Below the pieces are notes generated by a model. The model did no database searches. It saw only the letters and a program-made list of their open reading frames with translations, and had not been told where the DNA came from. From positions 682,001 to 746,000 of the forward strand of contig JAMWET010003618.1 of NCBI GenBank assembly GCA_024036415.1: DNA of 64,000 bases, read 5' to 3'. Positions 23,139 through 34,015 of the stretch are shown here, piece by piece. Position 1 is the stretch's first letter, and each line of letters starts with the position of its first letter. Source of the DNA: Prochilodus magdalenae (Eukaryota; Chordata; Actinopteri; Characiformes; Prochilodontidae). The translations under genes and the position numbers were made by a program.

Positions 23139-25851
23139 GTAAGAAAGTTGTACGTTCCCTTTTCATTATGTAGCATTGTAGTTGGTAAATCTCTGTCGTC
23201 ATTTGAAATATCTCTTTACAGTTTTTGCTTAGCTTATTTGATGGTTTTTTTCCGTATTGTAGTTTAGCTCAATTTAAAAGCGCCAGCTAACGGAGTAATT
23301 CTACATTAGCTGGCTAGCTTGGTAACTGAGATCACTGTATCGCTCCCAGAGTCTCTACGAGAATAAATTGTGTGAACGTACAGACTATTCGTTTAAGTCT
23401 ATATCCTTTAAACCCATGACGCAGGGATGTTTCTAAGTGTTAGCAAGTTAGTGGTTGGTGTCCAGATTTGTGCCTAACTACCGGTGTGTGTGATGATGTG
23501 GCAGTAAACACTCCGGTTGGCTACCCTTAACAAAGTGTATAACATAATGTATATAATGTATAATATAACCGATCATGCTATTACAAGTTCGATAGAGGCA
23601 AAATATGCACTGAACCATATGACCATCATTTATAAGGGTTACTGTGAAGTTAAAAGAGATGGTTGATCTCGTCCTACGTTGTTTTTAATCACAAATCTCT
23701 ACTTTTTTTCAGTCTGCCATATTCAATTTCCAGAGCTTACTTACTGTCATCTTATTGCTCATCTGCACCTGTGCCTACATCAGAGCACTAGCACCAAGTC
23801 TACTTGATAAGAATAAAACAGGGTATGTATCTGAAATGTTCTGCAATGCATTGTCGTTCTTCCATCCTCAAAGTGATATTTGCAACCAGCCACCATAAAA
23901 AAGTCCTGACAGTATTTGCCCAGGGCTCACACTATTTAAGATCCCATGAGACAGGGATGTGAACACTCCATTTGTATGACCTGTGGGAATTCAGCATAAT
24001 ATGCCTGTTTTAATGTCTGACTCTTTACAGATCCTTGATTGCTGTTATATTGTTTCTACATCTCCAAATCAGAGTCTACATCTACCTTTTATATTCCTAC
24101 TACTACTTTATACTGTAGTAATAAAAAGATGGGCCTTCAGGTGGACAAGATTGAGACTCTCTGCTCTTCCAATGCACAGTTATTATGCTGATGTTGCTTT
24201 TAAAGCCAACTTTCAGAACTCTATTGAGTGATGCGAGAGAGATTTTTACACAATATGTCAGCCACTCGTGGCTATGCTGTTGTTGCTCTGATTTACAGTT
24301 GAGAGGGACAGGTCTTACAGAGCAGAAATTTCTTTTTTGGTAACTTGTGATTAAGGTGGGATCCTATGACAGTTCCACACTGAACTCCCTGAGCTCTTCC
24401 ATATGACCTATTCTAATTGCCAGTGTTTATGGAGATGACATTTTCGTGCTTGGGTTTATACATCAGTCAGCAATCAGTGTGGCTAAAACACTTGAACTCA
24501 CTCATTAATTAGGAGGAATTATTAATGACAGTATAAAAAAGCAGTATAATTATTCATCAGGGAAAACATATTGGGTATGTGGTTATGATAACATTTTCAA
24601 TATTAAATATGAGCAAATTCTTTAATTACATTTCATAGACCAGCAAATGCCTTTGTTTATTATTTCATTTATTTCCCTCTTGACCAAGATTTATCTCACA
24701 GGGTAATATTTGTTCTTGAGGAAATTCATAAAGAAAAATAGTCTTTTCTGTCCAAAGCAAATCCAATGATGTGCCTATCAGATGGTCTGAAAAGGAAATG
24801 AAGAGGAAAGCTTGTTTAAGCCTCTGTTCTGATCTCAGCAAATAAATGCTCTTGCTGAAAAGGAATTGAACCCCTCAGAAAGTCTTGCTTCTGTTTAACT
24901 GTTCATTTTGGGCACTACACCGTTCCCACTGCACTGTTATCTGTTTTGACATTTGTATTGCAAAGGAAAGTATATATGTTTCCTGCCACTTTGTCAACAG
25001 TCTTAATTGTTTATAAGTGATGGGTGAAAATGAAAGTTGAATATGTTTACCTTAAACCGTGTTATTTAGACAAAACATAATGTTTTAAATGTTTAGTTTT
25101 ACAGAACCAGCCACTGTTTAATTCCCTGTGGAACTTCCAGTTTGTTGCTAGGACTACTATAGAGTTCTGTTGTTTCCGTCCATGCCAGATTTTCGGGTCT
25201 CTGTTTTTAGAGTTATTATTGTATTGTACGGTTTTGCTTGTCAAGGCCTCCTTGCTCGAGAGAGGCTTGTTACTTATCTAGACTAGTCATCTCTGTGCAC
25301 GAATATGGCTTAATGAGTGCTTATTTCTCCCTTGGCAAGTAGTCAAGAAGTAGTTGTTCCTACAAAGCTGTAGTGTACTTCTTTGTTTGCTGTCTTTGCT
25401 TTTCCATTGCTGTCACATTTAAAAGGGATCTTTAGTCCTTTGCATGAGAAGGCAGTTAGAGAAGATGTATGACTGTGTATTTAAAGAATGAAACAATATA
25501 CAATTACTAACGGCAGTCAAAGTAACCTAGATACATACCTTTCCAACAAAATCACATGCGTTTGTTTCATGCCAGTCGGTTCATAACTAACACTAACCGT
25601 AATTAAAAGGCAGTCTCACACTCTTTTTTTTCTATTCTTTCCCCTCACAGATTTTTGGGAATATTCTGGAAATGTGCAAGAATAGGTATGTTATACTTGT
25701 GAAAATCAGCCTGGAATGGTAGTGTTCAATTACTTGCTATGTTTTTCTTTAATCATCCCCCCCCCTCCTCTTTCTTCCAGGTGAACGGAAGAGCCCTTAT
25801 GTGGCTTTTTGCTGTATCATCATGGCTTTCACCATTTTATTTTCAGAGTAA
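23136..25851 (+). CDS. tmem167a: tmem167a (kish-A), small Golgi membrane protein
   Basis: Complete gene for the 72-residue Kish-A protein, which acts in the early secretory pathway at the Golgi. Exons: 23136-23138 (only the ATG), 23713-23822, 25651-25685 and 25781-25851, with the stop TAA at 25849. The product starts [20 protein letters not shown] and is nearly identical to the human protein. An N-terminal hydrophobic segment (about residues 7-25) and a second one near the C-terminus (about residues 52-69) suggest two membrane spans. The last residues (FSE) differ from human FIQ. Translation depends on splicing directly after the ATG. It is divergent from xrcc4. Confidence 0.97.
23139..23712. 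other. tmem167a intron 1
   Basis: 574 bp. It begins with donor GTAAGA and ends in a T-rich acceptor. Nothing else seen. Confidence 0.7.
23713..23822 (+). CDS. tmem167a: tmem167a exon 2
   Basis: 110 nt from acceptor TTTTTTTCAG to donor GG|GTATGT. It encodes the first membrane segment and the [11 protein letters not shown] stretch. Confidence 0.96.
23823..25650. other. tmem167a intron 2
   Basis: 1.8 kb without recognisable elements. Confidence 0.65.
25651..25685 (+). CDS. tmem167a: tmem167a exon 3 (35-nt exon)
   Basis: A very short exon between acceptor CCCCTCACAG and donor G|GTATGT. It encodes [11 protein letters not shown], identical to human apart from the first residue. Phases 2 in and 1 out fit the neighbours. 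Confidence 0.95.
25781..25851 (+). CDS. tmem167a: tmem167a exon 4 with stop codon
   Basis: The acceptor is a long pyrimidine tract with TTCTTCCAG. It encodes [20 protein letters not shown] and ends FSE-stop. The 3' UTR follows. Confidence 0.96.
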
Positions 25852-27001
25852 CTTTGAGAGAACATTGGCAGATGACAAATTGGAAACGGCAGTATATAAG
25901 AAGATGCTGTCTCTGCACCAAGAAATCTGCAATTTGTCAGCGTTTGGATTGGATTTCTCATCTGTTTGGCAGTGCTGCTGGGGTTTTGTTGAAGCACAGT
26001 TTTCAAGCATGGGGACACAAACTGCTTTTGAAGTACAACCAATAGATTTTTCTGCCTCCCGGACCTTCTTTATGTAAACATCAACTGTTGTTTGCGCCCC
26101 TGATGCTCCCATCATCTCAGGCCCCTAAAGCCATTTTGCTATTAACAAAATGTTTGTGGGCTTAGGAGGGACTGTGTCTCAGTACAAGGCATGTGGACCA
26201 CATAGTTGCACATATGTGCCTTGCTTTGTGATTATTCTTGTGAATGTATTCTTTTGAATCCATTCAGGTTTACCTTGGTTGTATTAAAAAAAAAAATTAA
26301 ATATCTTTTTTTAAATAGAAGTAAAGATTTATTAAAAAGAACCACACCCATATCATCTAAATCGTTAATGTACTTTTTGTCACCTGTTATGATGTACACC
26401 ATATACCATTAGTGGGCGTGGGAGTAAGTGTAGTTGTGGACATTCAAGGAGGACCACCCCAGTGATGGTTATACCTTTGATCTGCAAACAGTACATCTTG
26501 TTTAGGGAGTTTTGCAATTGCAATGGATCACAGTGTTGGCACATAGGAATACAGTGCAAAAGAAATTTAACTGAAAATTTGCGATTACTGTCTTGAAGAA
26601 TTTCAAAATCTAAACCGTGAATCAAATCCCTCTGGAGATTGTAAATAGTTAAACTGCCAGGTTGGAACCTTCTTTACTGACTACAAGAAGCTTATTTAGA
26701 TGTTCACTTGAAGCACTCTGTTAGCAACATACGTCATTGTTAGTGTCTGTCAGTCGAGGAAAGCCAAGTTTTCTTGCATAAGGTTTCCAAGAAGTGGTCT
26801 GACTTGTGTATAAATCTGTCTTTATCCTCCAACAAACTGCTGAGAAAAGTAATGTGTTTCTGTAATGGTTGAAATGCTTAACGTGGCCATTACTATAGCA
26901 CCAAGTAGTATCTATGTCGAATAAAAGGTTGGTTAATCACTCATCAGGGTGTGAAACATTTTTTTATTACGTATTACTATATAAATTCTGAAGACAATAA
27001 A
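25852..27001 (+). other. tmem167a: tmem167a 3' UTR and polyadenylation signals
   Basis: No gene is seen after the stop. AATAAA hexamers occur at 26920-26925 and 26996-27001, giving a 3' UTR of about 1.1 kb. Which one is used cannot be told from sequence alone. Confidence 0.5.
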
Positions 27002-29225
27002 GAACATCCTATTCAGCTGTTTCCTGACCCCCCACTTTGTAGTAGTTGCTGTTAGTGCACCTAATATTTCCAAATGGGATTCTAGCCTCAAAAAGCAGAA
27101 ATATTTATAAGCATTGTTATAAGCATTATTTATAAGTCATTTTAAGGTTTTATAAGGCCAAATTCTTAAGTTTGTCTTTGTGTTATCTATATCTTTTTTT
27201 TGTCTATGTTAGATTAACTTTACAAAAATCTCTGAAAGTTAGGGCATTTTGGAACCAACCATTATAACACAGTAACTAACATGACTCCACACTGATGTTT
27301 TTGAGAGGGCCGCATTTAGACTCCAGATGTATTCCTTCCTTGCCGAATGAAAGAGAAACTTTATCCCTGATTATAGTCTAGCAAACATTGAAACAGTTGG
27401 GTTGTGGTAGAAAAGATAATAAATACTATAAAACAGGACATTTCTCTTGACAGCTTGTGTCAATGTGGCATGAAAAAACTCATCCCAACAAGGCTTTAGA
27501 ATGGCTCAAAACAGTTGAGGAGGCTGGGATGTGCCCTCCCACTTTCAAATGAAAGAAAAACGCTACAGGCTATTGTCCCGTAATGCCACTCATGACTAAA
27601 TGCAGTGGGGACTGCTGGGTGTTATTTCACCTAATTAAAATTAACACTCACCATTTTGAATGGAAACAATAATCAGTATTAGGAAATGTATACTAGTGCT
27701 GTAAACATACAAGCATGCCACCCAACAGAAAGAAGACCAAATGGCATAGTCACAAAAAAACAATTGACTGGTTATGCATTATGCTGAGTGAACACTGAAG
27801 TCATACAATCAAATACAATGTTGCCTTGACTTTAGGACTGAACGATTTGGGAAGAATATATAATTGGGTTTTCTGATCTGTTTTCTAGGAACTGAAGTCC
27901 AGGCCAATTATTTGGTCAGTAAGACCAGAGCATCCCCTTTCTCAGTTAGCCATGGTTGTGATGTCACAGTATATAGTTTTTTAACTGTTTCTGATTGGTC
28001 TAACTCATGTGCAGGCACTGATATTATGTTAGCTTTCCCTATATAAGATGCAAACTTAATAAAATAGCCTAGAATTAAAATCGCAGCTTCTGTGATTTAA
28101 AAATTACACTCTTTTATATTGCAATTTCGATATAAAATTGATTAATCCTTCAGCCATACCTGACTTCCTGAAAGTGGCAAGACTTCATTGATGCAGTTTG
28201 GGTCAGAGGCGCTGAAATGACCACATCCAGTGGTTTCTTGAACCCGTGTATGCTTACCTGAAATCATATTCCAAAAAAAAGGTTTAACGCTATACTACCT
28301 GAAACAGAAAAGAGAGAAGTCAGCATTTTATCAGATCCGCTTTGTCATCGACACATTTTGAACGTGGTCGTTAAAAATACTGTTGCTAGTAAATGTCTTT
28401 TCCTCACCATAGTTAATGGTTTCCAGATACTAATAAAAAGTAAAAGAGGTTTAAGGTTCAAACAACTATATCAAGAAATGGTTACTACAGCACTGTTCAA
28501 AATGTTGCCTACAAGTACACAGAGTGCCTTCCCTGTCATCAAAGTATTGGCCAGAGTAACAGGGTGCCATGTTTAAAAAAATCTAGATTACTTTCAAGAC
28601 TTGGGTTAAGAGAACGTAAAAGATAAGCAGAACACTATAGACATACAAGAGCCATTGTGGATGCAAAACCCCATTGTGCTAAATTGAAAACAGAGTTGTG
28701 TGGTAAAGCATGCTGCGATGAATGGATCCTCTGTGTCTTTGTTATGTAATCTTACCCCCTGCAGATTTGATATTTGCGAAATTGCATAATAAGCATCACA
28801 TAGATCTCAGCTGGCAAGACATTCCCTGTCTTTCACATTCATTTCAGGGTGGTGCAGGATGCACACACAGGCAGACATGAGTGCAGATAAGCCTGTGGGC
28901 ACATTTGAAGTGGTACTCTCTGGGCAGACCTGAGTGTTTGAAGATTGCCGTGTACATGCTGCCAAAGGGGGATTTACAAGGGAAACCATTTCAAGCTGCC
29001 ACTGCTCTACCTGCTACAAAGCATGTGAAAAGCATTACAAAAGGATTTCTGTTATTTGTAAGAAATCTATAAATATTTACAGAAATCTGTGTTCCAGCCC
29101 CTAGTGAGCAAGAAGAAAATCAGAGGAAGAGGTTCCAGTAAACTGCGATTTTGTATCAAGATGATAAAAAAATGGTTTCAAGTTCTAAAAAGCCCTTGTT
29201 ATTGGGGTGCAGGGCTTCTCTCACA
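27002..29225. other. Intergenic, tmem167a to repeat cluster
   Basis: No supported gene. Short open frames lack any recognisable domain. Confidence 0.5.
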
Positions 29226-29400
29226 CACATACTCAACTTAACTGGACACTCTTTCACCATTTTATCAGCATTTTATCAGGGCCACTACAGAACCACCACA
29301 GAGTAGGTATTATGTTCGTGGTGGATCATTCTTAGTACAATGGTGGTGGTGTGTTAGTGTTGTGTGTTGTGTTGGTATAAGTGACACTGGTGTCAAAAAT
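29226..29400 (-). repeat. Fragment of a dispersed fish repeat
   Basis: On the minus strand it contains CACACCACCACCATTGTAC, GAATGATCCACCAC and CTCTGTGGTGGTTCTG, resembling a very common otophysan repeat. No ORF. Confidence 0.55.
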
Positions 29401-30635
29401 GGGATCGGTATATGAAAGGCATTAAAAGGTAATAATGGAGCTCTGGTTAGGTGTACAATATGCAAGAACTGAATATATATATATATATTCTATCATATAA
29501 GAAAGGTATTAGTTTTTATAGAGATATATATCCAACTTTTACTTACCCAGTGAACCAGTGAACAAACTTTGGTAGCTCACTCACTGCTGTTGCGCATTTT
29601 AAAGGCTTAGAGGCACAGCCGAAGGTTTCATGTGCAGGCCTGCGGGGTGTCACTCAGTAGGAGGTTATGTGGTGCACATATGCATTAAAAAAACAGCAAA
29701 CAGCAAGCCAACTTTGTGGAGTTTAGAGGTGAGGTGACACATCCATGACTCATCCCACAGTGGGTGCAGTCTGTATTTTAAATGTCTCATCATCAGAGAA
29801 ACTTTGAAGCAGGGCTTTTGGAAACAGACTGTAAAGTTTAACTGCTGGCATCTTATATTTCACAGAAACAAGCAAAACATACCACTTCTCCATGGGAAGC
29901 AGCTGAATGTAAGAACACATGCTCCTGACATATGTAGCATGTTCTTGGAAAGAGCAATTTTCTTCTCCTGCAGAGTTACCATTCGGGAGATGTAGAATAT
30001 ATATTAACCAACTCTTCATCACCTAAGCAACTATTTTACCTAAATGCTTATGCTTTAAGTTCTGGCAAGTAATGCATTATATTGCATTACAATAAACAAG
30101 CATACACATAAATTCAGTAAAACATTACACTTTTTACTTTTAAAAAGTAGCTGATAGATTGCTGTTGGGTAGTTCCAGATGGCTCTAACCATTTCATGGC
30201 TTTACTGAATTCAAACTTCAGCACACTTAGATTTAGTATAATGTAGAAATGATTAATTAGCCAAACTAAGGTTGGATGAGGAATTATAATTAATGCTGGG
30301 ACAAGAAAAGAGTCTGATGACTTATATACACAGAGGTTTATTTAGTTTTCCTGTCTCTGTCTTTTTCAACATGTTGCTTCTTGTGTGATCATCACAGTCA
30401 GAATCGGAATATTCATGCTCTCACCAAACATGAGAAAACAGCTTGTTTCATTCTATGGCCAAATTATAGGGGTGTAAATGCTTGTGTAAAACTTCATCTG
30501 GGCAATTTTCTCCCTGACTAAAGTCAAATATTGTTTTTGTAGAGTAACTTTGATACCACCTTTAATGTTATTTGTATTGATTTTAATAATAGTAACTTTT
30601 TCTAAGCAAATAAAAGTGTAGAAATATAGCTTTGT

Positions 30636-30902
30636 CGGTTTCACTGCAGTGCTGAGAATGATCTCCCACATAATGCCTGCTCTGTGGTGGTCCTGTGGGG
30701 GTCCCAAACATTCAAGAATAGGGCAATAGCAGACTAACAAGGTATGCTTAAAAACGGATAGACTACAATCTGTAATTGTACCTTCAAAGCATACACCAAC
30801 ACGCCACCATGATGTTGGTTTCACTGCAGTGCTGGGAATTCCAATAGATCCAGTACCCTAATAATGCCTGCTCTATGGTAGTCTTGTGGGGGTCCTGGAG
30901 GA
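30636..30902 (+). repeat. Two head-to-tail copies of the same dispersed repeat
   Basis: Copy 1 (30636-30810) and partial copy 2 (30814-30902) both start GGTTTCACTGCAGTGCTG and include TAATGCCTGCTCTRTGGT and CTTGTGGGGGTCC variants. Same family as 29226-29400, opposite strand. Confidence 0.6.
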
Positions 30903-31071
30903 AACACAAGAAAATTAATGCATAATGTACCAGAATTCATTTCTTTTACCAGGCTAATATGACAGATTTGGGTTGAACTCTCATTTATACACCTTTATGG
31001 TCTCATCACCACTTTAGCCGCCATCGCATCGATTTTCCAGCTCCTCCCTTTCCGTTTACCTTTGCACTGTG

Positions 31072-31132
31072 GTATAGATAGATAGATGGATGGATGGATG
31101 GATGGATGGATGGATGGATAGATTGATAGATT
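31072..31132. repeat. GATA/GATG microsatellite
   Basis: TAGATAGATAGATGGATGGA continuing with GATG units, then GATA units again. Confidence 0.9.
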
Positions 31133-32994
31133 TTGTAACTGCATTACAAAAAATGTCCAAATTATGTTAGAACATACCAACAGATTATAACAAAATTTTA
31201 AGCACCATTTAAAGGTGTCATGACGCTAAAAATGGCCAGTTAGCAAAGATCTTTAGTTTTGTGATGTAGTGTACAGTAATGTAGAAACAGCTTCTATGCA
31301 CCCATTAGTGTGCAGACTTACTTATGTGGTTGTGACAGTGTATGCCCTTAAAAAAACACTACATGACAAAAGTACATTATATACAACATAGTCTGAAATA
31401 AAAGTTCCAGCGCTTAGTTGTTGCCACAGCACAAAACATTTTTGGATACATCAACTTCATTTTTCAGGAAAACAGTGAAGATATTTTTCCTAACTGTTTT
31501 AGGTGTGTAGGGGTAGGCATCTAAGATGTTCTCCACATGTACACGTCCTAAACCCCTTCTGTGAAGCAAGGCCTCTGTCAACTCCACTGGGCACTGATTA
31601 ACACCATATGGGGCTACTTCCCCTGATGTGATCCAAACCTAAGGGGGCATTTTAACAGGGCCAGTATAAGGCTCTCTCAACACATGCAGAGTTACTTTGT
31701 GGAACATTGACCAGAGGGGGTAACTGAGCACACTGATGACAGGCACTAGTGTAAATTCTTAAATGTGAATCCTAAAACAGCGATTTGTGAACGTCGCAAT
31801 TACGAAGACTGTTGTTGCCACCAATTTGGACCCTTAAGATATAAAATTATATGCAATGAATTCAGAGCATATTATGAAGAGTGATTTTAAACATATAATG
31901 TGCGTTTTGCTCTTTGCCTCCTGTGAGCCAGGTGAACCAATTTGCTGAAGTACTGAAAGGGCTCATACAGTACTGCTTGCCCCTGGGCTCTAATGGAAAA
32001 CATATGTATGGACCAGAAACTGAAAGAGGGGAGCAAGAAAAGGAGCAGAAGAAAGCAAAACTGGCAGTGAGCTTGGAGCCTTCTAGGGCTTACATCATCT
32101 GTGATGCTGAGCTCTTTACTGGTTCCACTGGGGATTTTTTCCTCCTTAAAAAAATTGGAGACATTACCTTGGCTTACTAAAGTTACACACAGTTGTAGAT
32201 CTGCCTTGTTCTAATAACAGAAGATACATTGCAATTTTATTGACTTTTTTTTTTTTTAACTTTATCAAGCTTTAAACACTATTTAAGCACCCTTACCCAT
32301 GGCCAGGTTAGCACATCCATATAAGGTTTTAATATGTAATAAGCAGTATATAGATCTCATCAGACAGGAGCTAACTAGAGATGTAATGCATTTTGTGGCT
32401 TGGTTAAACCATTAAACAATGGTGTTCTTCCTTCTCTAAAAAGAAAAGAAACCATGAAGCTCAGTTGTCCTCCATAAGCTGAAACTGTTTCGTGTACTCT
32501 GGGATATGAGGCCATCTGCTGGTTCTGTACGTCTGGCAACTATAGCTCTTGGAGCGCACAACTTTTTTCCATGGGAGCCACAGCTCTGTATCACTTGTCA
32601 GATTTCCCCATGCAGTCGAGGAAGCATGTGCTCTCATTAAAGGCTATTATAAAGGGAAACAATGGGCCATTTGTTCAACAAATCCAGGAAACAGTATTGG
32701 TTGGCCATAGCACAAAGAGCGAATGATGGCTAAAATTCTATTGTATACTCTGCTGCTGTCGTTTGTAGCACAATAAAGCATTGGTGGAGTACTGAAAATC
32801 TTTAATGCAGATCTCATTTTCTTCAGTAATAAAATCATAATCATTACATCACAGTATGTCAATTGTTACAAATGTTTTCATAATACTAAATGTTTCGCTT
32901 TTAACTTTGTTGCACACTTGGAAACGATTGTTTGTCCCTCATCCTTTTACCATCATCATACTTACTGAACAAAAACAGCAATATTTATCACAAA
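31133..32994. other. Intergenic with an unrecognised 88-codon frame
   Basis: An open frame at 31914-32180 (plus) contains QVNQFAEVLKGLIQYCLPLG and a Glu/Lys-rich middle. I do not recognise it; it may be chance or an old fragment. Nothing else is seen. Confidence 0.3.
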
Positions 32995-33239
32995 CTTTGT
33001 TTCTGTATGCAGGACAATAAAGTAAAAATAGTATTTTTCACATTGCGTAGTGAAGTGTAAAATTTTACACACTGCATACAATAGATACTGTAAAGTAATA
33101 TATATTTTTCTAGAACATCAAAAATTGTGATTAATCAATAACTGCACATTTGCAGTTTCGATGATTCATGCACTTAAATCATTCTTCAAAACTTCGTCAA
33201 AACCAAATAAAATTCTGACATCTAAACGAGCAGCAATCG

Positions 33240-33483
33240 CCCACTTTACCTTCAAGAGTTTTTTGCAGTGCTCCCACATGAAATTTGGTGCCAACAGTTT
33301 GTCTTAATGCATGACAGGCATGATAAAGTAAGCTTTGTAGGCTTCACACAACTATGAAGATACTCTTAAGGAGTACTTTCTCACTCTGTTATGATAAATT
33401 AGTCACAGACATACCAGAAATTAGTCTGCTAGATACAGCAACTTCTTGGTCCCCTTTAAATTAAATGTCGCTCCACTATCCAT
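33240..33483 (-). pseudogene. Broken Cys-rich exon of copy B
   Basis: Begins ATG GAT AGT GGA at 33483, matching copy A, but reaches a stop at codon 21 and has further indels. The region up to the donor at 33250/33249 is recognisably homologous to 54754-54990. Confidence 0.6.
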
Positions 33484-33552
33484 TTCCTCAGCTGGAACAT
33501 AAACTGTTGTTGTTTTAACACACCTGTATTTATACTGCTATGTATACAGATG

Positions 33553-33620
33553 GACAGTCCCAGACAGTTCTAGAACGTTCTAAAAGTTTCAGGAAGTTTC
33601 TAGAAAATTCCAGACAGTTC
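33553..33620 (-). promoter_or_regulatory. Heat-shock-element-like array in copy B
   Basis: Fourteen 3-bp modules follow each other at exact 5-bp steps from 33553 to 33620, alternating between GAA-like and TTC-like. Nine are exact: TTC at 33568, 33578, 33588, 33598, 33608 and 33618; GAA at 33573, 33593 and 33603. The five from 33588 to 33610 are consecutive and perfect. This is the layout of a strong heat-shock element. TATAAATA follows 19 bp away on the minus strand. Confidence 0.65.
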
Positions 33621-33879
33621 CACAAACTACTTGAAGTCTACTCAGCACTGAATGTATCGTAGATGTTCTGGATAATAGAGAACTTTTTAAAACATCCTTC
33701 ATTGTCCTGACCACAGAAACAAAGATTATTTTTTGTACATTTTAGGCCTAATGGATTAAGAAAACAGGCATATCCAGGAACAAGAAAAAATAAACATTTA
33801 TAACAGTGTAATCTTTCAAATAAAAAGTGAATATTCATTGTGTTGTTGCTGTCTTATTGTTTGCTTTCTGGTGTCTAGT

Positions 33880-34015
33880 ACAGGTTCTGTCTAGTTCAGT
33901 CTTCCTCTCAGGAAGTTTTTCCTTTCCTTGTCAGCCTTGGCTTGCTCACAAGGGGCTTAGATTTCTGTGAAGTTGTTTAGTGATGATATACATATAAACC
34001 TGAATTGAACTAAAT
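33880..34015. repeat. Dispersed retroposon-like 3' tail, copy 3
   Basis: GGAAGTTTTTCCTTTCCTTG, GGCTTGCTCACAAGGGGCTT, then GTGAAGTTGTTTAGTGATGA; a diverged member of the same family. Confidence 0.45.

Larger units (their letters stand above)
32995..33724 (-). mobile_element. TIR element with heat-shock-like promoter and Cys-rich exon, copy B
   Basis: Minus-strand relative of 54498-55140. Ends: CTTTGTTTCTGTATGCAGGA at 32995 and, inverted, a GTGGTCAGGACAATGAA form at 33724. On the minus strand it holds the GAA/TTC array (33620-33553), TATAAATA (33534-33527), an ATG (33483) and an exon homologous to copy A with a conserved donor at 33250/33249. It lies between tmem167a and atg10, in neither gene. 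Confidence 0.7.

Noticed and set aside
25739..26077. 112-codon frame over tmem167a exon 4
   Set aside because: Wrong frame; the real reading of the exon ends at TAA 25849 and matches human Kish-A.
29472..29490. TA run considered as transposon target cluster
   Set aside because: Simple microsatellite, no adjacent inverted ends.
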